Shown here one piece after another: positions 24,864 through 33,898 of a DNA stretch of 64,000 bases. Origin of the DNA: Igneacidithiobacillus sp041146875 (lineage in GTDB: Bacteria > Pseudomonadota > Gammaproteobacteria > Acidithiobacillales > Acidithiobacillaceae); NCBI RefSeq assembly GCF_041146875.1, contig NZ_JBFRXP010000014.1, positions 12,599 to 76,598 on the forward strand, written 5' to 3'. The notes beneath the pieces were generated by a model. It had not been told where the DNA came from and did no database searches. It saw only the letters and a program-made list of their open reading frames with translations. A program made the translations under genes and the position numbers. Within the stretch, counting starts at the first letter, position 1; every line of letters starts with the position of its first letter.

Positions 24864-26509
24864 GGGTGCAGCAAGGCCTCTTGCAACTGGCGACTGTCGG
24901 GATGTTTTTTAAGACCGCGCTGCCAGAGGGCGCGTGCCTCCTTCTGCTGCCCCATTTGCCAAAGGACGCGGCCCAGGTGGTTGAGCAGCTCTGGCTCGTC
25001 CCCCATCTGTGCATGCGCCTTTTGCAGATAGTATAGGGCCTTCTTCTGGTCGCCCTGCAGGTGGTAATACCAGCCTATGCTGTCCTGAATATTGGGGTCT
25101 TCCGGCGCGATTTGGATAGCTTTTTCGAGATATGCCCCCGCTTCGGGCAGCTGTTTGTGGCGTTCGAGCAGGCTATAGCCGAGAAAGTTGTAAGCTTGCG
25201 CATCGTCCGGACGCAGATCGATGACGATACGCATGGCTTTGTCCATCCCTGCATAATCCTTCTGCTGCTCAGCTACGATGCCCCGCGCATACCACAGGGC
25301 GGGATCGCGGGGGTGCTGTTCCAGGGCTTGATCGAGTATCTGTGCGGCCATGCCATATTCGGCCTCCTCTTGCAGCAATTGCGCACGCAAGAGAGGGATT
25401 TGTGCATCATCAGGATGTCGCGCCTGCAGCTTCTGCAGTTCCAACAGGGCCTGGTTCTTGTGTCCCTGGGCGTAGTAGGTTTGCGCCATGCGTAACTGTG
25501 CCTCATCTGCCAACGGCGTACCGGCCAGCTTTTCGTAAGCCTCCCGGGCCTTTGGCCAGTCTTTGCGAGCTTCGGCAATACGCCCCTGGTAGTAAGAGTT
25601 CAGCGGCGAATGCGGGCTCAACTCGCGCAAATGCTCCAGCGCCTGTTGCGCGCCCGTCCAATCGCTTTCGCCAATCGCCAGCAGCAGAAGTTGATCCCAG
25701 ATCTTCGGTTCGTCCGGGCGCAACAGACTCAGTTGTTGCAAAACGCGGTAGGCTTGGGTCTGCCCGCCCAAATTGAGGTAGAGCTTGGCAAGATAAGCGC
25801 GCGCATCTGTGGCACTAGGATGGGCGGCACAAAAGTCTTGCACCGTTTGTAAGGCAGCCAAGGAGCTGCCCTGCTGGCGTAGGCTTTCGGCATAGAGGAC
25901 GACCGCCTCTTCCCAGTCTGGGCGAAGTTGTAGCGCCTTGGCAAAGGCTTCTGCAGCGCGGCGCGGGTGTTTTTGCAAGAGTGCGAGCCGACCCAGGGTG
26001 AGCTGCGCCGCGGCAGAATCTGGATGGTTTTGTATCACCGTATGGAGGAGGCGCTCGGCATCACCAAAGCGGCCATGTTGCGCCAGCAGCTCCGCCAACT
26101 CGCTGCTGACGCGCTCGTCCTCGGGAAAGCGTGCCAGTGTGGCCTGCAGCAGATCGATAGCGGCCGGTTCCTGGCCATCGGCAAGGAGTAGTCCCGCTTC
26201 GAAGCGGGCCGATTCGCTATCTTCCGGCGCCAGCTCATGCCAGCGTTTAGCCCAACGCAGGGCTTGGGAGAGGTCACCAAGCTGGGCGGCGGCCTTGCTT
26301 GCTGCCGCGAGCACCGCTGCCGTGGGGAGCTGATCGACGCTATGTTTCCAGGCCGGAATGGCGATTTCGGGGTCATGCTTCTGCGTGGCAAATTCCGCGC
26401 TGAGGAGATAGTACAGATCTTCTCCTGTCAACTGGACGCTGGCCTCGGCCATGGATGCCAAACCGAGCAAGATCAAACCTGCCCAACACCTCCAAGCCTT
26501 CCCGCCCAT
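24860..26509 (-). CDS. Secreted tetratricopeptide-repeat protein
   Basis: About 549 residues from ATG 26509, which gives a signal peptide (MGGKAWRCWAGLILLGLA, cleavage near AEA); longer forms would read into the hemA promoter. The remainder is continuous TPR repeats, around twelve, with pattern AxxLxxxGxxxxAxxxxxxxLxxxP (for example FAKALQLRPDWEEAVVLYAE and DNIQDSIGWYYHLQG-like units). Proteins of this kind upstream of lolB are common in beta/gammaproteobacteria and thought to be envelope assembly factors. The exact role is unknown. Confidence 0.85.
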   Translation of the reverse strand: MGGKAWRCWAGLILLGLASMAEASVQLTGEDLYYLLSAEFATQKHDPEIAIPAWKHSVDQLPTAAVLAAASKAAAQLGDLSQALRWAKRWHELAPEDSESARFEAGLLLADGQEPAAIDLLQATLARFPEDERVSSELAELLAQHGRFGDAERLLHTVIQNHPDSAAAQLTLGRLALLQKHPRRAAEAFAKALQLRPDWEEAVVLYAESLRQQGSSLAALQTVQDFCAAHPSATDARAYLAKLYLNLGGQTQAYRVLQQLSLLRPDEPKIWDQLLLLAIGESDWTGAQQALEHLRELSPHSPLNSYYQGRIAEARKDWPKAREAYEKLAGTPLADEAQLRMAQTYYAQGHKNQALLELQKLQARHPDDAQIPLLRAQLLQEEAEYGMAAQILDQALEQHPRDPALWYARGIVAEQQKDYAGMDKAMRIVIDLRPDDAQAYNFLGYSLLERHKQLPEAGAYLEKAIQIAPEDPNIQDSIGWYYHLQGDQKKALYYLQKAHAQMGDEPELLNHLGRVLWQMGQQKEARALWQRGLKKHPDSRQLQEALLHP

Positions 26510-26647
26510 GCAATTCCCTGTCCTATGCAATGCGCTGACAATAGCGCCAGCCTCGGCGGCTTGCAATCCAGGCAAGCCTTGCGGACAATGCGCCGGTGAA
26601 GTCAGTGCCCCAATGTTACGGATGGTGCCGCCATTTTTTGCTACGGT

Positions 26648-27892
26648 TTGAGTCATTACAGCGCGCCCATCGAGGTGCGTGAAAAAGTCGCATTTGCGCC
26701 AGACCAACTGGCGGCGGCACACCGGGATCTCCTTGCCCAAAACCTGGCCAAGGAAGCCCTGATCATTTCTACCTGTAACCGCACAGAAATTTACACCTAT
26801 GGCGGTCCGGGACCACAAGAGAGTCGCTTACAACACTGGTTGGCCAAGTTTCATGGCATCGATGCGGAGCTCCTGACCGGGAACAGCTTTGCCTTTCAGG
26901 ATGCCGCTGCAGTGCAGCACCTGTTTCGTGTGGTTTGCGGCCTGGATTCCATGATCATTGGCGAACCACAGATCCTCGGGCAGGTGAAAGACGCCTACCA
27001 GGTTGCGGCAGACATCGACAGCACCGGCCCCGTCCTCAATCGTCTGTTGCACTGGGCCTTCCGCGTTGCCAAACAAGTACGCACCGAAACCGCCATTGGC
27101 TCGGCGCCGGTGAGTGTCGCTTACGCCGCCGTAACCCTGGCGCGTCAATTATTAGGCTCGTTGCAGGGTAAACGGGTATTGCTGATCGGCGCCGGAGAAA
27201 CCATCGAACTAGTGGCCACCCATCTGCGCGAGCATGAGCTGGATGGCTTTCACGTCGCCAATCGTAGCCCCGAGCGCGCGCGCGTGCTGGCCAATCGGCT
27301 GGATGGACAAGCTTACCCCCTGGAAGAGGCGGCGGCCCTGCTGCCACACGTAGATCTGGTACTAAGCTGTACTGCCAGCCCGCAGGCAATTCTGCGTTCC
27401 GCAGAGGTACAACAAGGCCTGCCACGCGAGCGCGGCGGCTTGCTTCTGCTCGATCTCGCTGTACCCCGCGACATTGATCCTGGCATTGGCGATCTCGACG
27501 ATTGTTACCTCTATACCATCGATGATCTCAATGACATCGCGCAGGCCGGAGTGCAGGCGCGGCGGGAAGCGGCAAAGGAGGCGGAACAGATCATCGCGCA
27601 AGAGGCAGAAGGCTTCCAACACTGGCGCGATAGTCTGGAGGTAGTCCCTGCCATTCGTCGCCTGCGCGAGCACGTAGAGCAGGCACGGCAATTGGAGTTG
27701 CAGCGTTTTCTTCACTATCTGCAGCAAGGGCAGGATCCTGAGTCGGTACTCGATGCCTTTTCCAAGGCGCTTATGAACAAAGTGCTGCATGACCCCATTT
27801 CTACCTTGCGCCAACCCTGCCAAGAGGCAACCAGTGAGGCCTTGGTCGCCTCCCTCGACATCCTTTTCCATCTCAGCGACGCCGAAGGATGA
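26648..27892 (+). CDS. hemA: Glutamyl-tRNA reductase
   Basis: HemA reduces Glu-tRNA to glutamate-1-semialdehyde, the first step of heme synthesis. The catalytic Cys is in STCNRTEIY; NADPH domain motifs VLLIGAGETIELVATHL and ANRSPERA, and the dimerisation domain, are intact. The start is problematic. The TTG at 26648 begins at SHYSAPIEVREK and would lose the first beta strand. The five preceding codons in frame (IFCYG) look like genuine GluTR sequence, but have only an ATT (26633) as a possible initiator. An ATG at 26622 is out of frame by one base. Either a rare ATT start or an indel is implied. Confidence 0.93.
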   Translation: MSHYSAPIEVREKVAFAPDQLAAAHRDLLAQNLAKEALIISTCNRTEIYTYGGPGPQESRLQHWLAKFHGIDAELLTGNSFAFQDAAAVQHLFRVVCGLDSMIIGEPQILGQVKDAYQVAADIDSTGPVLNRLLHWAFRVAKQVRTETAIGSAPVSVAYAAVTLARQLLGSLQGKRVLLIGAGETIELVATHLREHELDGFHVANRSPERARVLANRLDGQAYPLEEAAALLPHVDLVLSCTASPQAILRSAEVQQGLPRERGGLLLLDLAVPRDIDPGIGDLDDCYLYTIDDLNDIAQAGVQARREAAKEAEQIIAQEAEGFQHWRDSLEVVPAIRRLREHVEQARQLELQRFLHYLQQGQDPESVLDAFSKALMNKVLHDPISTLRQPCQEATSEALVASLDILFHLSDAEG

Positions 27893-28986
27893 CTCTCAGC
27901 CCCCGTCTGGCGGGCCAACTCGAGCAGTTGCGCCTGCGTGCCGAAGAACTTGAACATCGCCTGGCGAGTCCCGAGATTCTTCAGGACCCACAGCAGTATC
28001 AAAGCTTGTCACGCGAGTTGGGCGAGGTTCAGCCCCTGCGGGACCTTCTCGCCCGCCAGGAGCGGCGGCAGACAGAATATGAGGATGCCCAGAGCATTTT
28101 GCGGGAGGAAAGCGACGCGGAGCTGCGCGCCATGGCCAGCGAGGAGCTGACTGCGGCGGAAAGCGAACTTGCTGAACTGGAAGCGGAATTGCGCCTGCGC
28201 CTACTACCCAAGGACCCGCAGGACGAGCGCAATGTCTTTCTGGAGGTCCGGGCCGGCACCGGTGGCGACGAAGCGGCGCTGTTTGCCGGTGACCTAGCGC
28301 GCATGTACACCCGTTACGCGGAGAGCAAGGGCTTTGGCGTAACGATTCTCTCAGCCTCGGAATCTGAGCGCGGTGGGTACCGCGAGGTGGTATTGGAAAT
28401 TTCCGGGCACGGGGCCTATTCCCGCTTCAAATTTGAGTCCGGCGGACATCGGGTGCAGCGGGTGCCGGATACCGAAGCCCAGGGGCGCATCCACACCTCC
28501 GCGTGCACCGTGGCGGTCTTGCCCGAAGTGGACGAGATCGAAGGAATAGAGATCCAAAACAGCGAGTTGCGCATTGATACCTACCGCGCCAGTGGCGCCG
28601 GTGGGCAGCACATCAACAAGACCGACTCGGCCGTACGCATCACCCATCTTCCCTCAGGACTGGTGGTAACCTGTCAGGAAGATCGCTCGCAACACAAGAA
28701 TCGCGCCAAGGCCATGTCCCTCTTGCAAGCGCGCTTGATGGAGATGGCGCAGGAAAAGCAGCAGAGCGCTACGGCTGCGGCGCGGCGTTCCTTAGTTGGC
28801 TCTGGCGACCGCTCGGAGCGTATTCGCACGTACAATTTCCCCCAGGGGCGGGTAACCGATCACCGCATCAACCTTACCCTCTATCGCCTGGAGGCCATTC
28901 TTGCCGGAGATCTGGACCCTCTCTACGAGGCTCTGCTGCGTGAGCACCAGGCCGACCTCCTGCAAAACCTGGGTGATGATGCCTGA
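27889..28986 (+). CDS. prfA: Peptide chain release factor 1
   Basis: RF1 reads UAA and UAG. The 365-residue protein has an N-terminal coiled-coil domain, the recognition region in VPDTEAQGRIHTSACTVAV, and the peptidyl-hydrolysis motif GAGGQHINKTDSAVRITH, of RF1 rather than RF2 type. ATGA overlap with hemA and the immediately following prmC reproduce the conserved hemA-prfA-prmC operon. Confidence 0.97.
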   Translation: MTLSPRLAGQLEQLRLRAEELEHRLASPEILQDPQQYQSLSRELGEVQPLRDLLARQERRQTEYEDAQSILREESDAELRAMASEELTAAESELAELEAELRLRLLPKDPQDERNVFLEVRAGTGGDEAALFAGDLARMYTRYAESKGFGVTILSASESERGGYREVVLEISGHGAYSRFKFESGGHRVQRVPDTEAQGRIHTSACTVAVLPEVDEIEGIEIQNSELRIDTYRASGAGGQHINKTDSAVRITHLPSGLVVTCQEDRSQHKNRAKAMSLLQARLMEMAQEKQQSATAAARRSLVGSGDRSERIRTYNFPQGRVTDHRINLTLYRLEAILAGDLDPLYEALLREHQADLLQNLGDDA

Positions 28987-29836
28987 AATACCGGCCGCCG
29001 AGGATTCCCTGCGGCACTGGCTACTTTGGCTTACCGACCAGCTGGCACAGCAAGGTGACGCCCCGGCGCAGGAAGCACGCTGGATTCTCGAAGATGTCTT
29101 GGAAAGCAGCATGGAGCTATGGCGCAGCCCACAGGCTCCCCTGGGGGAGGCGCGCCGGGCACGCTTGTTGTCCCTGCTCGCGCGTCGTCTTGACGGCGAA
29201 CCACTCCCCTATTGCCTCGGTCACTGGTCTTTTATGGAACTCGACTTGCGCGTTGATCCACGCGTGCTGATCCCCCGCCCGGATACCGAAACCTTGGTAC
29301 GCTGGGCCCTGGCGCATTTGCCTGTGGAGGGCGCGGTACTCGATCTGGGTACCGGTTCCGGCGCCATCATTCTCGCCTTGGCGCAGGCACGGCCAGACCT
29401 GGACTATTGGGCCGTGGATTGTAGCAACGCGGCCTTGGCCCTCGCTCATAAAAATGGCGCGGCCTTGGGTCAAAACATCCATTGGTGCGCGGGGGACTGG
29501 TGTACCGCGTTACCCGCAGGACAGCGTTTTTCTTTGATCGTAAGCAATCCGCCCTACCTGGCGGCAAATGATCCGCACCTGATGGAGCTTGCGGCAGAGC
29601 CCATCGCCGCCCTGGTGGCAGGAGAAACTGGACTCGAAGCGTATCAGGCCATTCTTGCCGGGCTTGCGCCACACCTGGAGCCGGGTGCCCGCATAGGATT
29701 CGAGCATGGCCACGAGCAAGCGCAAGCCGTACGCGGGCTCTTGCAGCGCCATGCCTGGCAAGAGGTGGACACCTTGACTGATCTTGCCGGCCGAAAGCGA
29801 GTCAGTACCGCCGTTTGGAGCAAGGACTGTGCCTGA
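28979..29836 (+). CDS. prmC: Release factor glutamine methyltransferase PrmC
   Basis: PrmC methylates the Gln of the GGQ motif in release factors. The class I methyltransferase core shows LDLGTGSGAIILALA and the amide-binding NPPY motif (LIVSNPPYLA). An N-terminal helical domain recognises the factor. Two adjacent ATGs (28976 and 28979) overlap the end of prfA; either is possible, and I use the second. About 285 residues, as expected. The stop overlaps the mutM GTG start. Confidence 0.94.
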   Translation: MPEIPAAEDSLRHWLLWLTDQLAQQGDAPAQEARWILEDVLESSMELWRSPQAPLGEARRARLLSLLARRLDGEPLPYCLGHWSFMELDLRVDPRVLIPRPDTETLVRWALAHLPVEGAVLDLGTGSGAIILALAQARPDLDYWAVDCSNAALALAHKNGAALGQNIHWCAGDWCTALPAGQRFSLIVSNPPYLAANDPHLMELAAEPIAALVAGETGLEAYQAILAGLAPHLEPGARIGFEHGHEQAQAVRGLLQRHAWQEVDTLTDLAGRKRVSTAVWSKDCA

Positions 29837-30641
29837 ATTACCCGAGGTAGAGGTAACGCGCCTAGGTATCGAGCCACATCTCGTGGGTCGACGCATCGTG
29901 GCGGTGATGGTGCGCGAGTCGCGTTTGCGCCGCCCGGTGAATAGTGATCTCGCAACGCGCCTGCAGGGACAAAGCATCCGCCAGCTGCGCCGGCGCGGAA
30001 AATATCTCGTGGCCGAGCTCGATCAGGGGCAGATCTTGCTGCACTTGGGCATGTCCGGGCACCTGCGCATTCTCCCGCAAGGTACTGCCGTACAACGTCA
30101 TGACCATATCGACCTAGTGCTGGACGATGGCAACTGCCTGCGCTTTCATGATCCCCGCCGTTTTGGCCTGCTTCTATGGGGCGAGGACTGGGCAAGCGAC
30201 CCGTTGCTCCGAAGTCTCGGACCTGAACCGCTGGGAAGCGGGTTTGATGGCGATTATCTCTTCGCGCGCAGTCGTGGGCACCATCAGGCCATCAAGAGCT
30301 TCCTGATGGACTCGCATGTTGTGGTTGGCGTCGGCAACATCTACGCCAATGAATCTCTGTTTCGTGCTGGAATCGACCCACGCCGGACGGCCGGGCGCGT
30401 CGCTCTCCCCCGCTATCGACGACTGGCAGAAGCCATTGTAGAGATATTGCAGAAGGCCATTGCCGAGGGCGGCACTACCCTGCGGGATTTTACCCACCCC
30501 GATGGCGAAAAGGGGTATTTTCGACTATCTCTCTCGGTGTACGGACGCGAGAATGAACCCTGTGTGCGCTGCGGGAATCCGCTGCGGAGCTTACGTATCG
30601 GGGGACGCTCGTCATTTTTTTGTGGGCAGTGTCAGCGCTAG
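29829..30641 (+). CDS. mutM: Formamidopyrimidine-DNA glycosylase (Fpg/MutM)
   Basis: MutM removes oxidised purines such as 8-oxoguanine. The GTG at 29829 places Pro directly after the initiator (PELPEVEV), as required because the N-terminal proline is the catalytic nucleophile; longer readings would destroy this. The catalytic Glu follows in the same motif, the H2TH region is at VVVGVGNIYANESLF, and the C-terminal zinc finger is CVRCGNPL with FCGQCQR. 270 residues. Confidence 0.96.
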   Translation: MPELPEVEVTRLGIEPHLVGRRIVAVMVRESRLRRPVNSDLATRLQGQSIRQLRRRGKYLVAELDQGQILLHLGMSGHLRILPQGTAVQRHDHIDLVLDDGNCLRFHDPRRFGLLLWGEDWASDPLLRSLGPEPLGSGFDGDYLFARSRGHHQAIKSFLMDSHVVVGVGNIYANESLFRAGIDPRRTAGRVALPRYRRLAEAIVEILQKAIAEGGTTLRDFTHPDGEKGYFRLSLSVYGRENEPCVRCGNPLRSLRIGGRSSFFCGQCQR

Positions 30642-30661
30642 AAGCAGCAAAAGGGAGCGAT

Positions 30662-32620
30662 ATGCCGAATTCACTGAACAGTTCGCCGATCCTGCAAAGT
30701 CTGCGATCTTTTCACCTTTGGCGGGAGAAAGTAGCGCAATCGCTGCATCAAATGGCTGAGCTCACCGGAGATCTCGGTCTAGTTCCTGGCGGGAGCATTC
30801 TCCACATTGAGAATCTCGCCTTTGAAGTCGAACAGGACAATTTGCGCTTGGCGGTGGTGGGAGAGTTTTCTCGTGGCAAAACCGAACTGATCAACGCCCT
30901 CCTTTTCGCCGATCTCGGGCAGCGTTTTTTGCCCTCCAGTACGGGCCAAACAACCATGTGCCCAGTGGAAATCAGAGGTGCACCCCAAGGGCGTCCTGGG
31001 CTTCAACTGTTGCCTATAGCGAGCCGCAGCATGGACATCAGCATCGAGAAACTTAAGCGTGCAGGAAGCGCTTGGGTGCGTGTGGATTTTGGGGAGGAGG
31101 CGAACCGAGGCCAACGCTTGAAAGTTTTGACAGAAACCATTTGCGTCACTATCGAAGAAGCCAGGCGCCTTGGTCTCTGCCCGCCACTCAATCGGGTCGC
31201 CAAAAGTCGTGAAAACACCGTATGCCCATCCTGTGGCCTAGGCAAAGTTTTGATTCCGCGTTGGCGACACTCCATGCTCTTTCTCCCCCATCCGATTCTC
31301 GATGCTGGTCTGACCGTACTGGATACGCCAGGATTAAATGCCATCGGTGCGGAGCCTGAATTGACGTTCAGTATGCTCGCTGGTGCCGATGCACTGCTAT
31401 TTATTCTGGGCATCGATACTGGGGTAACGCAAAGCGACATGGTGATTTGGGAACAGTATCTCAAGCGCAACCAGAACCAGCGTCAGCTCGTTCTTCTGAA
31501 TAAAGTTGACACGCTGTGGGACGAGTTGCGCGATCCCTTTGAGATCGAGGAAGAAATCGAAGTCCAGGCGCAGCGCACGGCCGAACGTCTGGGGATCTCG
31601 CGGCAACAGATTATCCCGATTAGTGGGCAGAAGGCCCTGCTAGGACGTATCCGAGGAAATGAGGAGCTGCTGCAGCGAAGTGGTATTCTGGAATTGGAAA
31701 AAGCCATCGCCGAACTAATCATCCCCGGCCGCCGAGAATCGCTAGAAAAGAAAAGTCGGCCTCTCGCAAAACGCATCCTAGCAGATCAACAAGCATTATT
31801 ATCCGAGCAGGACCAGCGACTCGTCACACAAATACAAAGTCTGCACGACCTCAAGGAGCGTACTGGCGAGAAAGTTCCAAAGCTGATTCGACAACATCAA
31901 CAGCGTTTGACACAGTTCGACCACGATCGCGCAGCCTTCGAAGGGCAGAAACTAGCCTTTCAGAATTCCGTGCAAAAACACCTTCTCTCCCCCCTCTCCA
32001 CGGCCACCTTTGATCTGATCATTAGCAACGCCAAGGGTGAGATGCTTTCGGCCTGGACGACTGCGGGAATCGTCGATCGCTTTCGCAACTTCTTCGCCGA
32101 AGCAACGCGGCAATTTGACATAGCACTGGCTGGCGCCGAAACGGTCAATGGCGAAATTGCCAGAGAATATGCGGCGCTACAGAAGCGTTATTCTTTACCG
32201 CCGCTGGGAACCATTCCTTATGCCATTCTTCCGCGACGCGCAGAATTACTAGCCATGGCAGAAGACTACGAACGCTTTGGCATGATGTTGGAAATTGCCG
32301 TAAATACCCAAAGTGCCGTAGTACGCAAGGCTTTTTTGACGGTGGCAGGAAAAGTACGCGACTATATTGTTGAGACTCGTCGCGATGCGCAAAACTGGGT
32401 AGACGAGGTCATGGCGGTCATGAATCAGTACCTCGAGACTCACCATCAAAAAGCGGCAGAGGAACTTGAAGCCTTGGAACGAATCTCTCAGGCCATGGAT
32501 AGCATTGATAGTCGGGTACTGCGCTTACAGACGCAGCGGGCTGCGACGCAGGACCAATTAGTAGAACTCGAGAGAGTCGGCGCGCAGGTGCATAACGCCC
32601 TCGACGCGACTTTCACTTGA
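30662..32620 (+). CDS. Dynamin-like GTPase
   Basis: A large GTPase of the bacterial dynamin class (652 residues). G1 is GEFSRGKT (67-74), G2 is the Thr in STGQTT (92-98), G3 is DTPG (221-224) and G4 is NKVD (280-283). An unusual CPSC pair sits in an insertion before G3 (188-191). The C-terminal half is helical and coiled-coil rich, with no membrane span. Family members remodel membranes or respond to envelope damage, but this one's role is not known. ATG 30662 follows AGGGAG, 20 bases after mutM. It is the last core gene before the island. Confidence 0.82.
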   Translation: MPNSLNSSPILQSLRSFHLWREKVAQSLHQMAELTGDLGLVPGGSILHIENLAFEVEQDNLRLAVVGEFSRGKTELINALLFADLGQRFLPSSTGQTTMCPVEIRGAPQGRPGLQLLPIASRSMDISIEKLKRAGSAWVRVDFGEEANRGQRLKVLTETICVTIEEARRLGLCPPLNRVAKSRENTVCPSCGLGKVLIPRWRHSMLFLPHPILDAGLTVLDTPGLNAIGAEPELTFSMLAGADALLFILGIDTGVTQSDMVIWEQYLKRNQNQRQLVLLNKVDTLWDELRDPFEIEEEIEVQAQRTAERLGISRQQIIPISGQKALLGRIRGNEELLQRSGILELEKAIAELIIPGRRESLEKKSRPLAKRILADQQALLSEQDQRLVTQIQSLHDLKERTGEKVPKLIRQHQQRLTQFDHDRAAFEGQKLAFQNSVQKHLLSPLSTATFDLIISNAKGEMLSAWTTAGIVDRFRNFFAEATRQFDIALAGAETVNGEIAREYAALQKRYSLPPLGTIPYAILPRRAELLAMAEDYERFGMMLEIAVNTQSAVVRKAFLTVAGKVRDYIVETRRDAQNWVDEVMAVMNQYLETHHQKAAEELEALERISQAMDSIDSRVLRLQTQRAATQDQLVELERVGAQVHNALDATFT

Positions 32621-32625
32621 TTCAG

Positions 32626-32757
32626 ATGGACACCCCTGTTGTCAGGCCATCTGTTCCCCCCGACCGATGTAGAGCAAGAGTATAGAGGGGAAACTGGAGA
32701 GGATGATGCAGTTCAGTCCGGAAAGGTAAAGAAGCGATTCTACAGCAGTTACTCTAG
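32626..32757 (+). mobile_element. Truncated insertion-sequence end with start of a transposase gene
   Basis: After the GTPase gene there is a TGGACACCCCTG end-like sequence, then GGAGAGG and an ATG at about 32703 reading MMQFSPER. After one extra base it continues KEAILQQLL before a stop. MxFSPERKEAIL is the usual N-terminus of a group of IS3-type OrfA proteins, so this looks like the left end of an insertion sequence with a +1 frameshift, cut off after about 20 codons. The cut coincides with the stop codon of the first island gene, so it marks the island's left junction. IS family inferred. Confidence 0.6.
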
Positions 32758-32760
32758 ATT

Positions 32761-33624
32761 TTAACCCTCTCCTTCGTTCAACTCTGCTAGCAACTCTGAT
32801 GCTATATCTACGCGACGCGCAGTTTTTATATTGTTATTATTAATGTACGATAAGATTTCCACTAACCCATAAATCCTGCCGGGTCGAGAAATAATTCTTG
32901 GATGCAATCCAATTGTTAGAAGTCTTCTCTGCCTTTTGGAGTTAGCTTCATCTCGCAAATACTTTATTGCGGGTATTATGTATTCAGAAAACGATTTTCC
33001 AGATGAAAATATCCCTGCTTTAAATTGCATGTCGTTACATTCAAAAGAGTACGGTATGACGACGAACTTAACTGGCGCCTGAATCCTGTATGGTATTTCA
33101 GAAGAGTAGTCGTCGCTATCATAGAGAAAGCCCGAGTTCATAAGGATCCTTCTGGTATTGGTAGACGAGCTGCTTCTGGTGTGCCAGCCTAAAGGATAAG
33201 AACCTATGGCATTAAATATCGCGTCTTTTGTCCGCGCTACTTTGGTTAATTCTGTATTATAATCCATATTGGAATGGCTCTCCCATCTCCAACCATGGCC
33301 AGATATTTCGTGTCCTTTCACGAAACAGTTGTTGACCATGTCCGGATATTTTTCAACTGCAAGTCCGCAAGAGCTAATCGTGGCGAAAATATTAAACTCA
33401 TCTAAAACGTTCATCAGACGTTCCATGCCGGTATTTATGGTATAATTATAGTGGGATTGCAAACATAGATCTTCTCCCGGTATATTGTCAATACCGTCAT
33501 AGCTGGCATTATTTTCGCTGTCTCCATTAAGAATAGAGAGTTCTGCTCCTTCCTCAAAGTTGACAACGACTGATATACAAAAATAGTCTTCCGAAGGTTC
33601 ATTATAGGTGCCACTTTTCTTCAT
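32761..33624 (-). CDS. Divergent PuuE-like allantoinase paralogue (polysaccharide deacetylase fold)
   Basis: A 287-residue NodB-fold protein related to the PuuE gene at 35444-36358. It keeps NFEEGAELSILNGDS, HEISGHGWRWESH, PLGWHTRSSSSTNTRRIL, YDSDDYSSEIPYR, CNDMQF and TIGLHPRIISRPGRI, each aligning with the paralogue. It lacks the N-terminal GYGS..PPHADWPG segment of true PuuE and is substituted elsewhere (Gly-Tyr and catalytic-loop regions), so substrate may differ. A terminator at 33660-33683 separates it from allA, so it may have its own promoter. Last island gene on the left. Confidence 0.75.
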   Translation of the reverse strand: MKKSGTYNEPSEDYFCISVVVNFEEGAELSILNGDSENNASYDGIDNIPGEDLCLQSHYNYTINTGMERLMNVLDEFNIFATISSCGLAVEKYPDMVNNCFVKGHEISGHGWRWESHSNMDYNTELTKVARTKDAIFNAIGSYPLGWHTRSSSSTNTRRILMNSGFLYDSDDYSSEIPYRIQAPVKFVVIPYSFECNDMQFKAGIFSSGKSFSEYIIPAIKYLRDEANSKRQRRLLTIGLHPRIISRPGRIYGLVEILSYINNNNIKTARRVDIASELLAELNEGEG

Positions 33625-33657
33625 AGTAAGAACTCCAACATTAGTACTTTCCCAAAC

Positions 33658-33828
33658 TCAAAAAACTGCACGAATCCCGTGCACCCGAAGTGTTTTTAGT
33701 TCCTCCAACACGGGCGGCGGCGCGCTCCCGAATTGCTGACTGACTCCCATGGCGATCACAATCCGGCCACAGCGTGCCAAAGCAAAACCCGCCCTGGCAC
33801 AAATCGGGGAGAAAAGTGTCAGCAACAT
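33658..33828 (-). other. GC-rich 56-codon open frame between allA and the PuuE paralogue, uncertain
   Basis: An ATG at 33828 opens a frame of 56 residues with a hydrophobic start (MLLTLFSPICARAGFALA) and a helical end (PPPVLEELKTLRVHGIRAVF). The segment 33650-33840 is clearly GC-richer than the surrounding island and resembles core coding sequence. The stop lies in a terminator hairpin. I do not recognise it; it may be a fragment of a mobile-element gene or no gene at all. The rest of the 33625-33898 gap holds only this and the terminator. Confidence 0.3.
33660..33683 (-). terminator. Intrinsic terminator between allA block and the PuuE paralogue
   Basis: On the - strand the stem TGCACG/CGTGCA (33667-33672 with 33678-33683, five-base loop) is followed by GTTTTTT. 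It would end the leftward allantoin transcript before the second PuuE gene. Confidence 0.75.
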
Positions 33829-33898
33829 AATTTCTTACCATACGCGGACTCCCAAAAAAACAACTACCTAGCGGAACACAGAAATATAAAATACCTAT

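Noticed and set aside
33641..33841. 66-codon - strand frame in an alternative frame of the GC-rich patch
   Set aside because: No ribosome site and less protein-like than the 56-codon frame in the same place; neither is certain.
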